A stretch of 64,000 nucleotides of DNA from Pontederia crassipes (lineage: Eukaryota > Streptophyta > Magnoliopsida > Commelinales > Pontederiaceae): positions 25,548,157-25,612,156 of the forward strand of contig CM060192.1 in NCBI GenBank assembly GCA_030549335.1, in the 5' to 3' direction. The notes under the pieces were generated by a model. It did not search any database and was not told the DNA's origin. It was given only the letters and a program-made list of their open reading frames with translations. Below are positions 48,525-59,711 of the stretch, piece after piece. The position numbers were made by a program, and so were the translations under genes. Each line of letters opens with the position of its first letter. Position 1 is the first letter of the stretch.

Positions 48525-48790
48525 TGGTACATATGGTTTATTTGGTATGGAGTTAATGGACTCCTAGAACAAGAACATTTGTGTACAGTTTACATTTTTT
48601 GAAATTCTTCAGCTGTTCTTGGCATGAGCCAGAACATTTTATTTCTGCTTTTTCAAATTTCAATGCGCCCACAAAGAACAAGATGTAAATAATTGCATTT
48701 GACTTGTTAAACCTTGTTCTGATATTGTTTGGATGCATGGATCAGAACAAAAGTCTAGTTCTCATTTTATTATGATACCAAACAGGCCCA
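48525..48790. mobile_element. Possible Harbinger/Tourist-like MITE
   Basis: The reverse complement of the right end reads GGGCCTGTTTGGTATCAT and the left end contains GGTTTATTTGGTATGG. GAACAAGAAC and GTTCTGA words recur in inverted positions. The terminal wording is typical of Tourist-like MITEs, but the repeats are imperfect and no target-site duplication was fixed. Confidence 0.4.
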
Positions 48791-49958
48791 TAGGGACTTC
48801 TTATATATGATCACTCTTTTCTAATCATACAGAAAAATATTGAATTGAATTGAGACCAACAGTGGATCGATCCCTCACTAGCATGTATGAAAGTGACATG
48901 ATGTTATTTTAATAAACGAGAGCTCTTATATCACATCCTAACAGACATTGCACCCTCGAGTCACAAAGATAAATGTGTATACTTTTCTCATGACTAAAGT
49001 TGTATTTATTTATGAAGGGAATAACTAAAGAAGAATTGATTATGATGATTAATTGTGTATATGATAGTCATTTGTATCATTATCTTGAATTGGTTCTTAT
49101 AACCAACTGAACTAAGTGAACTAAGTATTATTACAACTCAATTTATAACCAACTGAATTAAGTGTAAAAATAGAATCTTTATGGAAGCTTATGAAAAAGG
49201 ACTTGTAATTTATCAAAAGTCAATTTAAGAGCATCTCTTCTTTGCAGAAGAGATTATGTATAAGATCAACGACGCGGATTGGAATATATTCGTCCCTTCA
49301 AATTGGGGGTGTTAACTAGAAGATGTACAAGAAGCCAAGCAATAGAGGAGCAGATGCCAATTTGGAGCATCTGTGCAGGAGAATATGCGAAGCTTTTGGC
49401 CTTCCAGTCACTTATTCCATCTTTATTTATTTTTGCTTTTTGTAATGGTTCAGGGATAATTATTGACGGGACAAGGATAGTTCTTCTAGGAGATTAATCA
49501 TTTCTTCAAGTTGATTTATCAACCCAATATTTTATTATTTCTTTGTTTAAAGTTAGTTGTTTCTTTCCTTCATTTTCATGATAACAATATTTCAAGGTTA
49601 AAACTAATACTATGTAGAAAAAAATTAACAAATGATCTATATAATCTATATTCTATACGTGAACGTAAACTATTTTTGTGTCATTTTTTTTAACTATTAA
49701 ATAGTTCAATTTTGTTTTTCTCAATTTCTTTCTTCATTTTACTAACAACTAATAATTAAGGTATTTATTTACTAAGAAAAAATAACGTTACTAAAACTTA
49801 TCACTTTATTTCTGTTAAGTTAAGAAAAGTGCATTCAGGATTTGGTAAATATCTTTTCCCAATACCTAATAACATCACCTAACCAGAACAGATAAATTTC
49901 AGAATTAATCATTGTGACCAAATTAACCACCACGGACATAATTAGTGGGTTTTTGTTT
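48791..49958. other. AT-rich spacer, no gene seen
   Basis: Nothing recognisable up to the target-site duplication of the hAT element at 49959. Confidence 0.4.
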
Positions 49959-49966
49959 GTTGTCAC

Positions 49967-51710
49967 CAATGTTTTAAAAACAGATTCGGACGGGCGGATC
50001 GCGAACCAATAACAAAATCGATCCAGTTTAATAGTAAAATAAGAAATGATAAAAAATCAGGTTGGCTCAAAAAACATCGAAAAAATTGAATTGAACCGAT
50101 AAATCGGGTTCAATCCGGTTTTAATTTTTTTTAAAAAAATTAAAATATGGAAAGATTTTATTAAGGAATTGTATGTTTAAGTGATTTTATATTAAAATTG
50201 GAAAGTTATGCGATACATAAAAAAAATTCAAATTCAAATAAAAAAAATGAAAGAAAAGTTTTTGAATCCTTAATCGGAGGAAATGAATCAAAATAGAAAC
50301 AAAATATTAATTAAAAAAATAAAAGATAATTATATATGGAAAGAGAATAAAATCTAGTAATAATATATTACTAATAAATTTAGATTGAAATTAAATTTAG
50401 ATTATTATATTAAGTAATAATAAAAATAAAATTGCTAAAATAGAAATAGATTATTAATCAAACCAAATAAAATAGATTTATATTAAGAAGGAAAATAAAA
50501 TCCGATAATAATATGTCTAGGGCAGAGCAAACCCGGGGCCGGGTCCGGGTCTAGGTGGACCCTGTCCTGGCCCGACCTTAGCCGGGTCAAAAATTTTTCG
50601 ACCCGGTACCGGACCCGGACCCGGCCGGTTTCGGGACCGGGTCAGACTCGATAGACCGGGAATCGGACCGGGTTTGCGTCCGAGAATCTAAAATCACAAA
50701 AGTGGGGGCTTGGCGGCCGATCCGATCGCCAGGTGCCGGATCGTGGCGCCTGGTGGTCGTATCAGGCACCTGGTGATCGGATCGGCTGCCAATTCAGGCG
50801 GATCGATCGCCAATGGCCAAATCCGACTCTTGACGGCCGATCCGGCCGCCAGGTGCCGGATCGTGGCTTCTGGAGGCCGGATCCGACGCCTGACGACCGA
50901 ATCGGCCGCCAGGCGTCAGATCCGTCGCCTGACGACCGATCCGGCCGCCATGTGTCAACCGCTAGGCGCCGAATTTGGCCGCTAGGCGTCGGATCACGAC
51001 GCCTGGCGACTGGATCGGCCGTTAGGCACCAGATTCGGCGTCTGACGACCGAATCGGCCGTCAGGTGCCGGATCCCGACGCCTAGAGGCCGAGTAGAGAG
51101 AGAGGGGAGAGAGGTCGCAACCGTTGAAGTCGCCGACTCGCCGCCGGCCCGCCGCTGCAGTGAGAGAGAGGGAGAGGGGTAAGAGAGAGGGAGAGGGCGA
51201 GAGACGGAGACAGAGATAGGAGAGACAGAAAAGCAAACGTGAAATGAGGAGATGAAATGGGAGATTGGGCTTTTATATACTAATCATTTGGGTCGGGGCC
51301 GGGTCGGGTATCTGGATTGCAAACCCGGTCCTGACCGGGTACCCGGCGGGTTTTCATGTATTAGACCCGGACTAATCCGGGCCGAGTTATTTTTTCGAAT
51401 TGTCGAGTCGTGGCGGTCCGGATCGACCGGGTCGACCCGGACCGTGCTTAGGCCTAAATATGTCAGTAATAAATTTGAATTGACATTAAATTTAGATTAT
51501 TATATCAGTAATAATAAAAATAAAATATCTAAATTAACATCCAGTAAAAAATAATTATTATTTAATTAGATTAATCATTTTTATAATACTTTATATATAA
51601 ATTAATCACAAATAATTATAAAATAATATTATTATATAAAAATCCGATACTCCCGATTGAACCTCGACTGTCACGTCGATCCGATCTCTGCTCCGATTTT
51701 TAAAACATTG
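49967..51710. mobile_element. Outer hAT element hosting a second hAT
   Basis: Inverted ends CAATGTTTTAAAAA (left) and the same on the reverse strand at 51697-51710 are flanked by GTTGTCAC (49959-49966) and GTTGTCAG (51711-51718), 7 of 8 matching. Subterminal wording (GGATCG, TCGGA) is shared. Without the nested element it is about 800 bp and AT-rich. An AT-rich block around AAATTTAGATTATTATAT occurs on both sides of the nested insertion, which points to an older internal duplication. No transposase is present. Confidence 0.85.
50518..51456. mobile_element. Nested hAT element with perfect 8-bp TSD and GC-rich repeat core
   Basis: AATATGTC flanks both ends (50510-50517 and 51457-51464). The left end reads TAGGGCAGAGCAAACCCGG and the reverse complement of the right end reads TAGGCCTAAGCACGGTCCGG. 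CCGGGTC-type words fill both subterminal regions (50530-50680 and 51285-51450). The centre (50705-51090) consists of degenerate repeats of GATCGGCCGCCAGGTGCCG followed by a GA-rich tract to about 51240. Open frames in the core (for example 50733-51182) are repeat-driven, not genes. Confidence 0.92.
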
Positions 51711-51719
51711 GTTGTCAGT

Positions 51720-52500
51720 CATTAATTTGGATTGCTCTGACGATTACAATTGATTATAACTAGCCAACTACCCCAATTAATACTTAGCATATAAAATAAT
51801 TAACCATATAATATAGAATTGGTCGTCAACCTGAGTCGGACCTGAGCAACCAGTTTGTGCCTTTTCTTACATTCTGTACTTTTAATTTATTATTTACGAG
51901 TTATTTCGAAATAATTCACATGCTCGTTTACGAATTATCATAAATATAAGACAATAGCCATTTGGAAATAATTTAAGTGTATTTAGCAAATGTATTTGTG
52001 TAATTAGCATTCTGATTTACTTTATCAGTGGTCTGTATTATCGCAAAAAAGAATCGCATTTATGTAAGCATTTTATTATGATGTCATATTATAATACAAT
52101 TCATTCATTTTTCCTTTTCCGTGTCGCGCACAAAACGTTACGTTTTATATATATGAGTGTCGAGGGCTTCAACCACGTGTTAAGTAGTTTTACGCATATT
52201 TTTATATTTTTATTCATCAATAGTTTAAAAGATATGATAACAAAAATAATTTTATAACGTAAAAAGTTATAAAAAAATATTATATCTATTATGAAGGATA
52301 ATGATGTGCATAGGTTCATAAAATTTTAAAAATGATTAATATAATTATTATTAATTATCTGAATCATATTTTTATTATTATCAATGATCATCTAAATTAT
52401 TAATGAAGAAATATATAAAAAATAAAGAAAAATATGTGTAAAACCGCTTGACATGCGTCAAGTGCTTCACATATACATTAATATATATGTATATATATAG
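51720..52500. other. AT-rich spacer, no gene seen
   Basis: AT-rich non-coding sequence ending in a TATATATGTATATATATAG run. Confidence 0.4.
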
Positions 52501-53120
52501 ATAGAATGGGCGTAAATGGGTGTGCTGACTTGCGAGATCCGACGGTCCATGTGGTCGCGAATTTCTCGCATTCGATCTCTCATCCCTCTCCCCTCTCATA
52601 TCTGACCCTCTCTCTCCCCTGCTAGATTCAACGAGTTCAGCTCCCCGACCAGATCTGACGAATTCATATCCCTTCCCTCACAGATCTGACCCTCTCTCTA
52701 GCCAGATACGGAGAGTTCAACTCCGAGATTGTGCCCAAGTCACCTCGCCACTCCGACCTCCATCTCATCTCGTCTTGTCACCACGGCCTCCAGATCTCGA
52801 GAGGGTCGTCGACTCCAAGATCTTAGTGTCTTTGTCTCGGCTGACCTTTAGATCGCGAGAGAGAAAGGGAGAGAGGAGGGTTCGCCATCGCCATCGATTG
52901 CTGGCGCCGCGACCTTCAGGTTCGTCGCCCTCGTCAAATGGCCCCTCTCGCCACCCTCGTCGTTGATCGGAGAGAAAGGAGGAGGAAAGGAGAGTTTTGC
53001 GTGAGAGAGAGGAGAGGGCTTTATATCAGCTGCCCTCACCGTTGATCGTCGGCACCGTGGTCTCCTTCGCCCGGTGTGAAGCAAAACCTGCTCAGCACTC
53101 CCATTTTACCTCACATTATA
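52501..53120. mobile_element. Inverted-repeat DNA transposon, non-autonomous
   Basis: The left end GTAAATGGGTGTGCTGA and the reverse complement of the right end GTAAAATGGGAGTGCTGA are inverted repeats at about 52511 and 53110. The interior is GC- and CT-rich (CCTCTCTCTCC, ATCTCGAGAG). Both flanks are TA microsatellite, so the target-site duplication cannot be read. The superfamily is uncertain. Confidence 0.55.
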
Positions 53121-53139
53121 TATATATAGAGAGAGAGAG

Positions 53140-53505
53140 AAAAATATATATGTAGAGCATTTGATGTAGAACGAATGTAGAGCACTAATTTTTCTTATTA
53201 AACTAATAAAATAATTATATATTAATTTTTAATATATGTTAAATAGTAAAAATAATTAAGATCAAGATTATCGGATTATCCGATCCGATCATCATGATCA
53301 AGTCATATTAACAAATATGACTAATTCAACAATTGTAATTTATTTAGCCTTAGATGATATATTTTCATTAGCAAATTACCCAAATAAATATATATTATTT
53401 CATCTAAGAAGTATATAATCAATTTGATGATAAATTAAAATTATTAAATTAATTAAATGATAAGAAAGGCAGAGTGCTCTACGTACTCGTTAACCCCATA
53501 TATTA
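53140..53505. mobile_element. AT-rich MITE-like element
   Basis: GTAGAGCACT-(about 7 bp)-TTTCTTAT occurs near 53178 and in inverted form (ATAAGAAA-GTGCTCTAC) near 53460-53483. The element lies between TA microsatellites and has no coding content. The ends are approximate. Confidence 0.45.
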
Positions 53506-53525
53506 TATATATATATATATATGTG

Positions 53526-54047
53526 GGTGCACCATGCGACCACACGTCTCTACCGTAAGATCATGTATCAATGGTTAATTATCCTTCCTCGCAAATCAAC
53601 TGTTGATCCTTCTCCTTTCCTCATGCGTGTCTTCTCCCCTGCTTCTTGCGCTGATCCACAAGTGCCTCCCTCTCTCATTTGTGTCTCCAATTGACGACCG
53701 GGAGGGCCATGGCCGGGATTGACGACCGCTCTTCTTTTGGCGCCTGCCGCCGGAGGAAGAACGAAGGAAGGAAGGCGCTTGCCGCCGGAGGAAGGACAAA
53801 GGAAGGAAGGCACTGTGAGGTGTGTGGGGGGCGAAGGTGCGAGGAAGACAGTGGCAAGGAAGGAGGGGGGAGCAGCGAGGCATCGAACTCGCGTGTGAGG
53901 GGGAGGGGCGGTGCGATGCATCGTTGGATGAAGACGCAGATCAACCCGACCGGCCCAAGCAGAGTGGATGCGCGCAACGGGGGAAGAAGTTGATCAAGTA
54001 CTTGATACACGATCGTACAGTGGAGATGTATGGTCGCACGGTGCACC
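53526..54047. mobile_element. Inverted-repeat DNA transposon with about 46-bp TIRs
   Basis: The left end GGTGCACCATGCGACCACAC and the reverse complement of the right end GGTGCACCGTGCGACCATAC match, with few differences, for about 46 bp up to TGTATCAA. The interior is GC-rich, with a 35-bp tandem pair around GCCGCCGGAGGAAG (about 53747-53815). Open frames up to about 120 codons in it overlap on both strands and are not convincing. The superfamily is not determined. Confidence 0.7.
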
Positions 54048-54274
54048 TAGTTTACTGTCCTGTCACATTAATATATATAACTCTATGGCCCATGCTAAGA
54101 ATTTTTTTTTTCCAAAAAAAAAATGAAACTAGAGTTTAATTCTGCTCTGTTATATTTGACTTACGAGTTATGACCATTTTTAATTTATAATAGGCTCTGA
54201 TTTATCTTTTTTTATAATATTAAACAATAAGAAACTGAAAATATTGAAAGGATAAAATGTAACACTTTGCATGT

Positions 54275-54322
<48 letters not shown>

Positions 54323-54893
54323 AACGTGGACAGTTAGATGCAGATCAACGACTACTTTCTTTTTACGTTACATCGGCATCTACCTTTGATACGACCATAA
54401 ACATTTGTAATCTTCATAGACATTCATGTAATTAATACAGTAATAAACATATTGCGATTGTAACATCTAAATTATTCGTTGGACGCAATTAGAATTAAAT
54501 GTGTTATATTTAACTCTAATTATACACTAAAAATTCTAGAAGGTGCATACATCAATCTTTAGAGTGTTTTGCTTAAATTTTTACTAAAATTAAAAATAGC
54601 ACTAAGTACTCTAGTTATCTAATTAGTTTTACTACAATAATGATCAAATTTTATTATCTAACATATATAATTCGAAAACGGTTCATACTAATAAAAAATA
54701 TAATCTCTGAGTTGTTAATTCACATAAAGAATATTTTCAGATCCGTTTTCAATAATTTAATAAATAATAAAACAATTACTAAAACTACTAAATTGACTGC
54801 ATAGTTTTATTTGTAAAAAATACACAAGGCAATTATATTTTAGCAAATAGAATTATAGAAACAAGAAATCCATATTTAATTATATTATGTTTG
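54048..54893. other. AT-rich spacer with long (AT)n tract
   Basis: An (AT)n run of about 43 bp lies at 54278-54320. No gene or transposon ends were recognised. Confidence 0.5.
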
Positions 54894-54901
54894 GAGAGGA
54901 G

Positions 54902-55479
54902 TAGGGGTGAAAGTAATTCGGGTTAGTTCGAATTTTCGGTCTAAAAAAATCAACCGTTATTTTTCGGGTCGGTTTTTAAAATTAGAAAGACCATCCTAAA
55001 ATTATTTTGAAAAAATAAAAATCACCCTTTAGCACATCAGTTTTTTCGAGTGGTTTTTTCGGAGCCCTACTTTTATATAATTATATTTTAAAAATATATT
55101 TAATAACTTAAAATTAATATAAAAATATTTAATTTTATATTAAATATAAAATATACTACTAAAATTTTAAAATTATTAAATTAGAGTTTGATAATGTGAT
55201 AGAAAAGTATGAAATTTTCTATAAAAAAATGTTATATCTATAATAAAAGAATTATTAACACATGTATTAATTATATAAAATAAAAATTCATAAATAAAAA
55301 TCGGGCTCCACGGACTCTATGATTTTTTTGGATGGGATCCTAATTTTAACGGATGAATTTAATTTATTAAAAATCATTCTAAATCATATTTGAACTTTAA
55401 TTTTTTATTTTTTTTTGTTCGATTTTTTTTTCGAATCTAATGAATTTTTCGGATTGTTCGAATTTTTCTTACACCCCTA
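54902..55479. mobile_element. hAT-type MITE just upstream of the LSD1-like gene
   Basis: The ends TAGGGGTGAAAG and, inverted, CTTACACCCCTA fit the TAGGGGTG class of plant hAT termini. Subterminal TTCGG and CGAA words recur on both sides. Flanks GAGAGGAG (54894-54901) and TAAAGGAA (55480-55487) match only 5 of 8, so the insertion is old or the duplication decayed. The interior is AT-rich. Confidence 0.7.
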
Positions 55480-56435
55480 TAAAGGAAGAGAAAAGTAATC
55501 CATTCCAGAGGGCGTTGGTGTTTTGGTCTTCCTCCTCGTCCTCCTCCTCTCTCTCCGTGTCCTGCCCTGAAGAAAGAACCCTCTCGAAGTTCCCAATCCA
55601 CTCCAAAATTCCACCATTTCGTCTCTTGAAGCAATCGATTGCCAGCTTCGTTATTGCCATCAGCAGACTGTTCACCCTGAGATCGCTTCTGTTCCCTTTT
55701 GTTCGACCGGAATTGGTTGATATATTCGACGATTCTGTTGTCTGCTTGGCCCCTTTTGATTATTCTCCCCTGGTTCCTTTTGATTCCTACAGAGGTAACT
55801 GCCGGTTCTTCTTATGCGGCGCGCCCTTGTTTTGGGATTCAGATCTTTAGATTTCTCCATTTTGGTTACCAATGACAGTTTTTTTAAAAAATATTTTATT
55901 TGTCAATAGTATTGGTTTTGTTTGTTATTTTATGCTTGAAAACATACGACTATATGAGTTGTAGGACGAAATAATCATGGAATCACGTTGAATCGCATGT
56001 TCTGTTAGCATTTTGGTCTTTCCTCTGCGACATCGATCGATTCTAGTTTTGTGCTTTCGTTTTGGTGATTCTTCGCAATGTATCTGGACGGTCATTTGCA
56101 TCCTTTCTCGATGATGAAGGTCTGTTTAATGGAGCGGTGAAGTTTTCCTGCTGTTTCACCTCGGAAAACAAGGAACTTTGATCTTTGTAGACAGTGTAAT
56201 TATTTAAAGAAAATTTTTACTCTTGTTGCATGAATGAACGTTATAAATAGCTAATAAATCGAAATATTCTTTCTTCCTCAAATTTGTCATGCTATTTGCA
56301 TCTAAAAAGATGTTCAAATGCCATGTTTAAGATATTACAGTTAGAATATCTTTAATTGTTTAGTTTTCTGCCTAACATTTATGCTTTAGTTGTGAGCAAT
56401 CACCTATTGATCGATGGACATTGTGAAATTCAGGT
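55480..56435 (+). promoter_or_regulatory. Probable 5' non-coding exon and first intron of the LSD1-like gene
   Basis: A CT-rich leader (TCCTCCTCGTCCTCC near 55530) with no ATG runs to a plausible donor GAG|GTAACT at about 55793. A TTCAG acceptor at 56433 precedes the start codon by two bases. This structure is inferred from splice signals only. Confidence 0.5.
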
Positions 56436-59318
56436 ATGCAGAGCCAACTTGTGTGCAACGGATGTAGGAGCATTCTTCTTTATCCTCGAGGAGCCACTAA
56501 TGTATGTTGTGCAATATGCAATACAATCACACAAGTGACGTCTCCAGGTGCTCATTAACACTGTAAATTTGTCTCTAAGTTCCAGTTTGTTGACCATTAC
56601 AAATTTTATTTATGCATTGCTTTTCCATATTTGTGAACCAGAAAACTTAAAGCCATCATGCGTGCATATTTTGTAGTTGATACTAGAAATTGTCTTCTGT
56701 AGGAAGATGTTGCTACAAAAACTAAGTTGTTATCTTAGTGTCATTTGCATATTGCCATTACGGGGATGTGCTTCATCATTGTTAACATGGTCTTGAGAAT
56801 GAATGGAAAAGATGCATGTACATGCCTCCATGTAACTGCTTCTGATATATTTGTTTATGGAAATGAACTATGATGCATGCAGCCATGGAGATGGCACAGC
56901 TTGTTTGTGGAGGTTGCCGAACACTGTTGATGTATTCTCGTGGTGCAACAAGTGTTAGATGCTCCTGTTGTAACACAATCAATATAGCAAGATCAGGTAT
57001 GTGTACTCTGTCTATTTTGAGTCTTTGGCAATCTTTTAGTCATCATCCGTTTGGAAGTTTGGAAGACCCACATGTTGTATGAACACCACATTAAATTATC
57101 ACATTGCAGTTGCAATCTTCTGGCTTTACATACTGCAATCACCCCCACATAGGCTTGTATATTTTGTCCATTATGTTGTTTACATTATTCAAGTTTTTGC
57201 GGATGCATCTCTCTGAAAAACTTGGAAGTTGTTGAATAACTTTTTTCATATCCATTAAAATTTCAATGAGTATAATAGAGATGATCACCTGCGCTAAAGT
57301 CCTTTATACCAATTGTTGCTCAGTATTTTTCCTTTGTAAGAGTATGTTCTGGTGTGGTAAGGTTTTTTTTGTGAGTTTTATAAAAATCATCATATGACTC
57401 CTGATGAAAATTATCCAAATAGGTGTTTTGATGCCTTTGGATTTTTTTCAACACAACTTCATGAAGTATCATGACATTTTCTAAACAAAATAATAAACTT
57501 TGAAAATCACATAATATATATCTCATGTTTTTATCTTGTCATAGTATTTTAATTTATTATTTTGTTTGGAGAATGTGTATAAGGCGTCGTGTTTATTTTT
57601 GGTAATTACATCTGATGTCTCTGAAAACAAAAAACATCTGATAAACACAAAAAAAAAGAATTTTGGGTAACGGACACTTGCCTAGTCGAACCATCTAGCA
57701 ATTTTTTTTTTAAGTTCTACATCCAAACAAAAAAAAAGGTTATACTATTTCGCACTCTGTTCGTTTTCAGGACATGTTCAAGACATTTTTTGCTTAGAGC
57801 CGCTTTTCTTCTAAACAGAGATTATGTAGCACAGACCTCCTTTTTATTTTCCAACACAATTATCTTAAACTGTGACAGTGCTAAAATTAGTATCCGAACA
57901 GAAGAATGTGATTTTCTACAAAGTAGAAGAAAAGACCACTGTAATCCTCTGTTCCCACTTTTACAATGTTCCCAAACAACTTCTAAATACAGAAGTTTGT
58001 GAAACTGAAAATGAGAGGATGTACAGCACACCTGCTTCCAATTTGTGCAACCTTTTTTTAGAGGGAGTTTGTACCACCTTCTGAAAGAAATTCTAACTAG
58101 TGCAATTATCTTTTTGACCTGTTAGGATCACTTGGCATTTTGAATATTGAGTTAATAGCTCCTATTTGTTATCCTTTTTGCACCTACATGTTGATGCATT
58201 CTTGTCGTAGGTTCAAGATGCCACCATCTTGTAATTAGCTATCTTTTACATACATCACATTATGTGCATTGTCTGGTTGGTGAATTAGATGTTGAGGTGT
58301 CAATCTGAATGGTGCAACTATTCTATTACTCCACTAGGCTGTGTCCTTCTCGTTATGACTCTTTTAAGGTGTCTGGTCCCCAGATAAATCTGAATTCAAA
58401 TGTTTGCCTGGGATCTTATTGGAATGCAGCACTGATGTGCACTTGGGATTATAGTGGTGTGTGATGTATCTCAGTGTGCGAACGTTATAGACAACTCAAA
58501 ATGTTCTGCCGAAAGTTAATGAACACACAAAACTTCAAACTTTAGTAGCACTTCTAAGTTGGCATTGTATACCTTTGATCCTCTTGTTATGATTTCATTA
58601 ATTTCATACCAAGAAATATGTTATATCGTAATGGTTGTTGGTTTAGCACTTCATAGTGTTCGGTTAATATTCACTGATCAATCTCTTTTGATGGATGAAA
58701 TTTACAGCAAATCAAGTTGCACATGTGAATTGTGGTCAGTGCCGTACAACTCTGATGTATCCTTATGGAGCACCTTCTGTGAAATGTGCCATATGCCATT
58801 ATGTTACTACTGTTGGGGTAAATTTTGACCTTTTAAATGGGTTCTTTTATTTCTGCAAGGAGCTTCCCTTCACTAATTTTGTTCATTGCACTTTTCTTAC
58901 ATGTATTTTCGCTGATGATTGCAGATCAATAATATGAGAGTTCCTATTCCTGCTACTCATAGGCCTAATGAGAACACAAATATGCCTCCTCCATCAACTT
59001 CAGTTGTATGTCTGCTTACCCAATTCTCATTTAATTAGACAGGCCATTTGGCTAAGTGCATTTTATTGCGACAAATTCGTTTATTTTATTTCATTTGCTC
59101 TTTCCAGCCCACTACGCAGTCCCAGAACCTGACTGTAGTTGTCGAGAACCCGATGTCGGTGGATGAAAGTGGCAAGCTGGTGATGTTTGATTCTGTCATC
59201 TATACCAATTAAAACTGAACTTTTTTAGATGTAAAAGTTTAAATAGCTGAACTATGTTACTTTTCCGGTGGTGCAGGTCAGCAACGTTGTGGTTGGAGTG
59301 ACAACTGGGAAGAAGTGA
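56436..59318 (+). CDS. LSD1: LSD1-type zinc-finger protein (LESION SIMULATING DISEASE 1)
   Basis: Six coding exons join to 176 residues: 56436-56547, 56883-56996, 58708-58817, 58925-59005, 59108-59179, 59277-59318 (stop TGA). All introns are GT-AG and phases agree. The protein starts [20 protein letters not shown] and has three LSD1 zinc fingers of the form CxxCRxxLxYxxGAxxVxCxxC, at about residues 7-29, 46-68 and 84-106. Each lies on its own exon and all Cys are present. The C-terminus [20 protein letters not shown] then VGVTTGKK is the LSD1 signature that separates it from LOL1. In Arabidopsis LSD1 restrains superoxide-driven cell death and binds bZIP10 and metacaspase 1. Function here is inferred from that close similarity. 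Intron 3 is 1.7 kb. Confidence 0.96.
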
Positions 59319-59711
59319 TGAAAGACGTAACTTCAAACGCTAGCCTACGTGACATATCAATATTGTAAAGCTTGAACTCTGAACTGAATGTCATCCTGGG
59401 GTCCAAAGTTGGACAAAGAGCGTCAGATATAATTGGTTTTTGCCGAACAGTTGATGTAATGCACATGCCTGTATTCTTTTCATCTGTAAATGAGTTGCAT
59501 TGGACTGCAACTTTTCTGCGTCCACTGATATGCATAAGGTATTAAGGGAATATAACATAAAGATTTATACTTCTGCGTGTTTTCTGCCTTTCTGATTTCC
59601 ATATTTGGGAAGGATATTGTGAGCCCTCTTCTTTCGGAACTTTGATGACATCTTATAGTTATTGACATCTCCAAAATATTCAGACTGGTGTACTATATCT
59701 AAAATCTTGAG
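59319..59711. other. LSD1 3' untranslated region and spacer
   Basis: The 3' part of the transcript is expected here. No other feature was seen before the foldback element. Confidence 0.4.

Noticed and set aside
50710-51236. Open frames of 80-149 codons with a repeated pattern
   Set aside because: They are produced by the degenerate GC-rich repeats of the nested hAT element; frames exist on both strands.
53568-54139. Several overlapping frames of 95-123 codons
   Set aside because: They lie inside an inverted-repeat DNA transposon with GC-rich filler; frames overlap on both strands and match no family.
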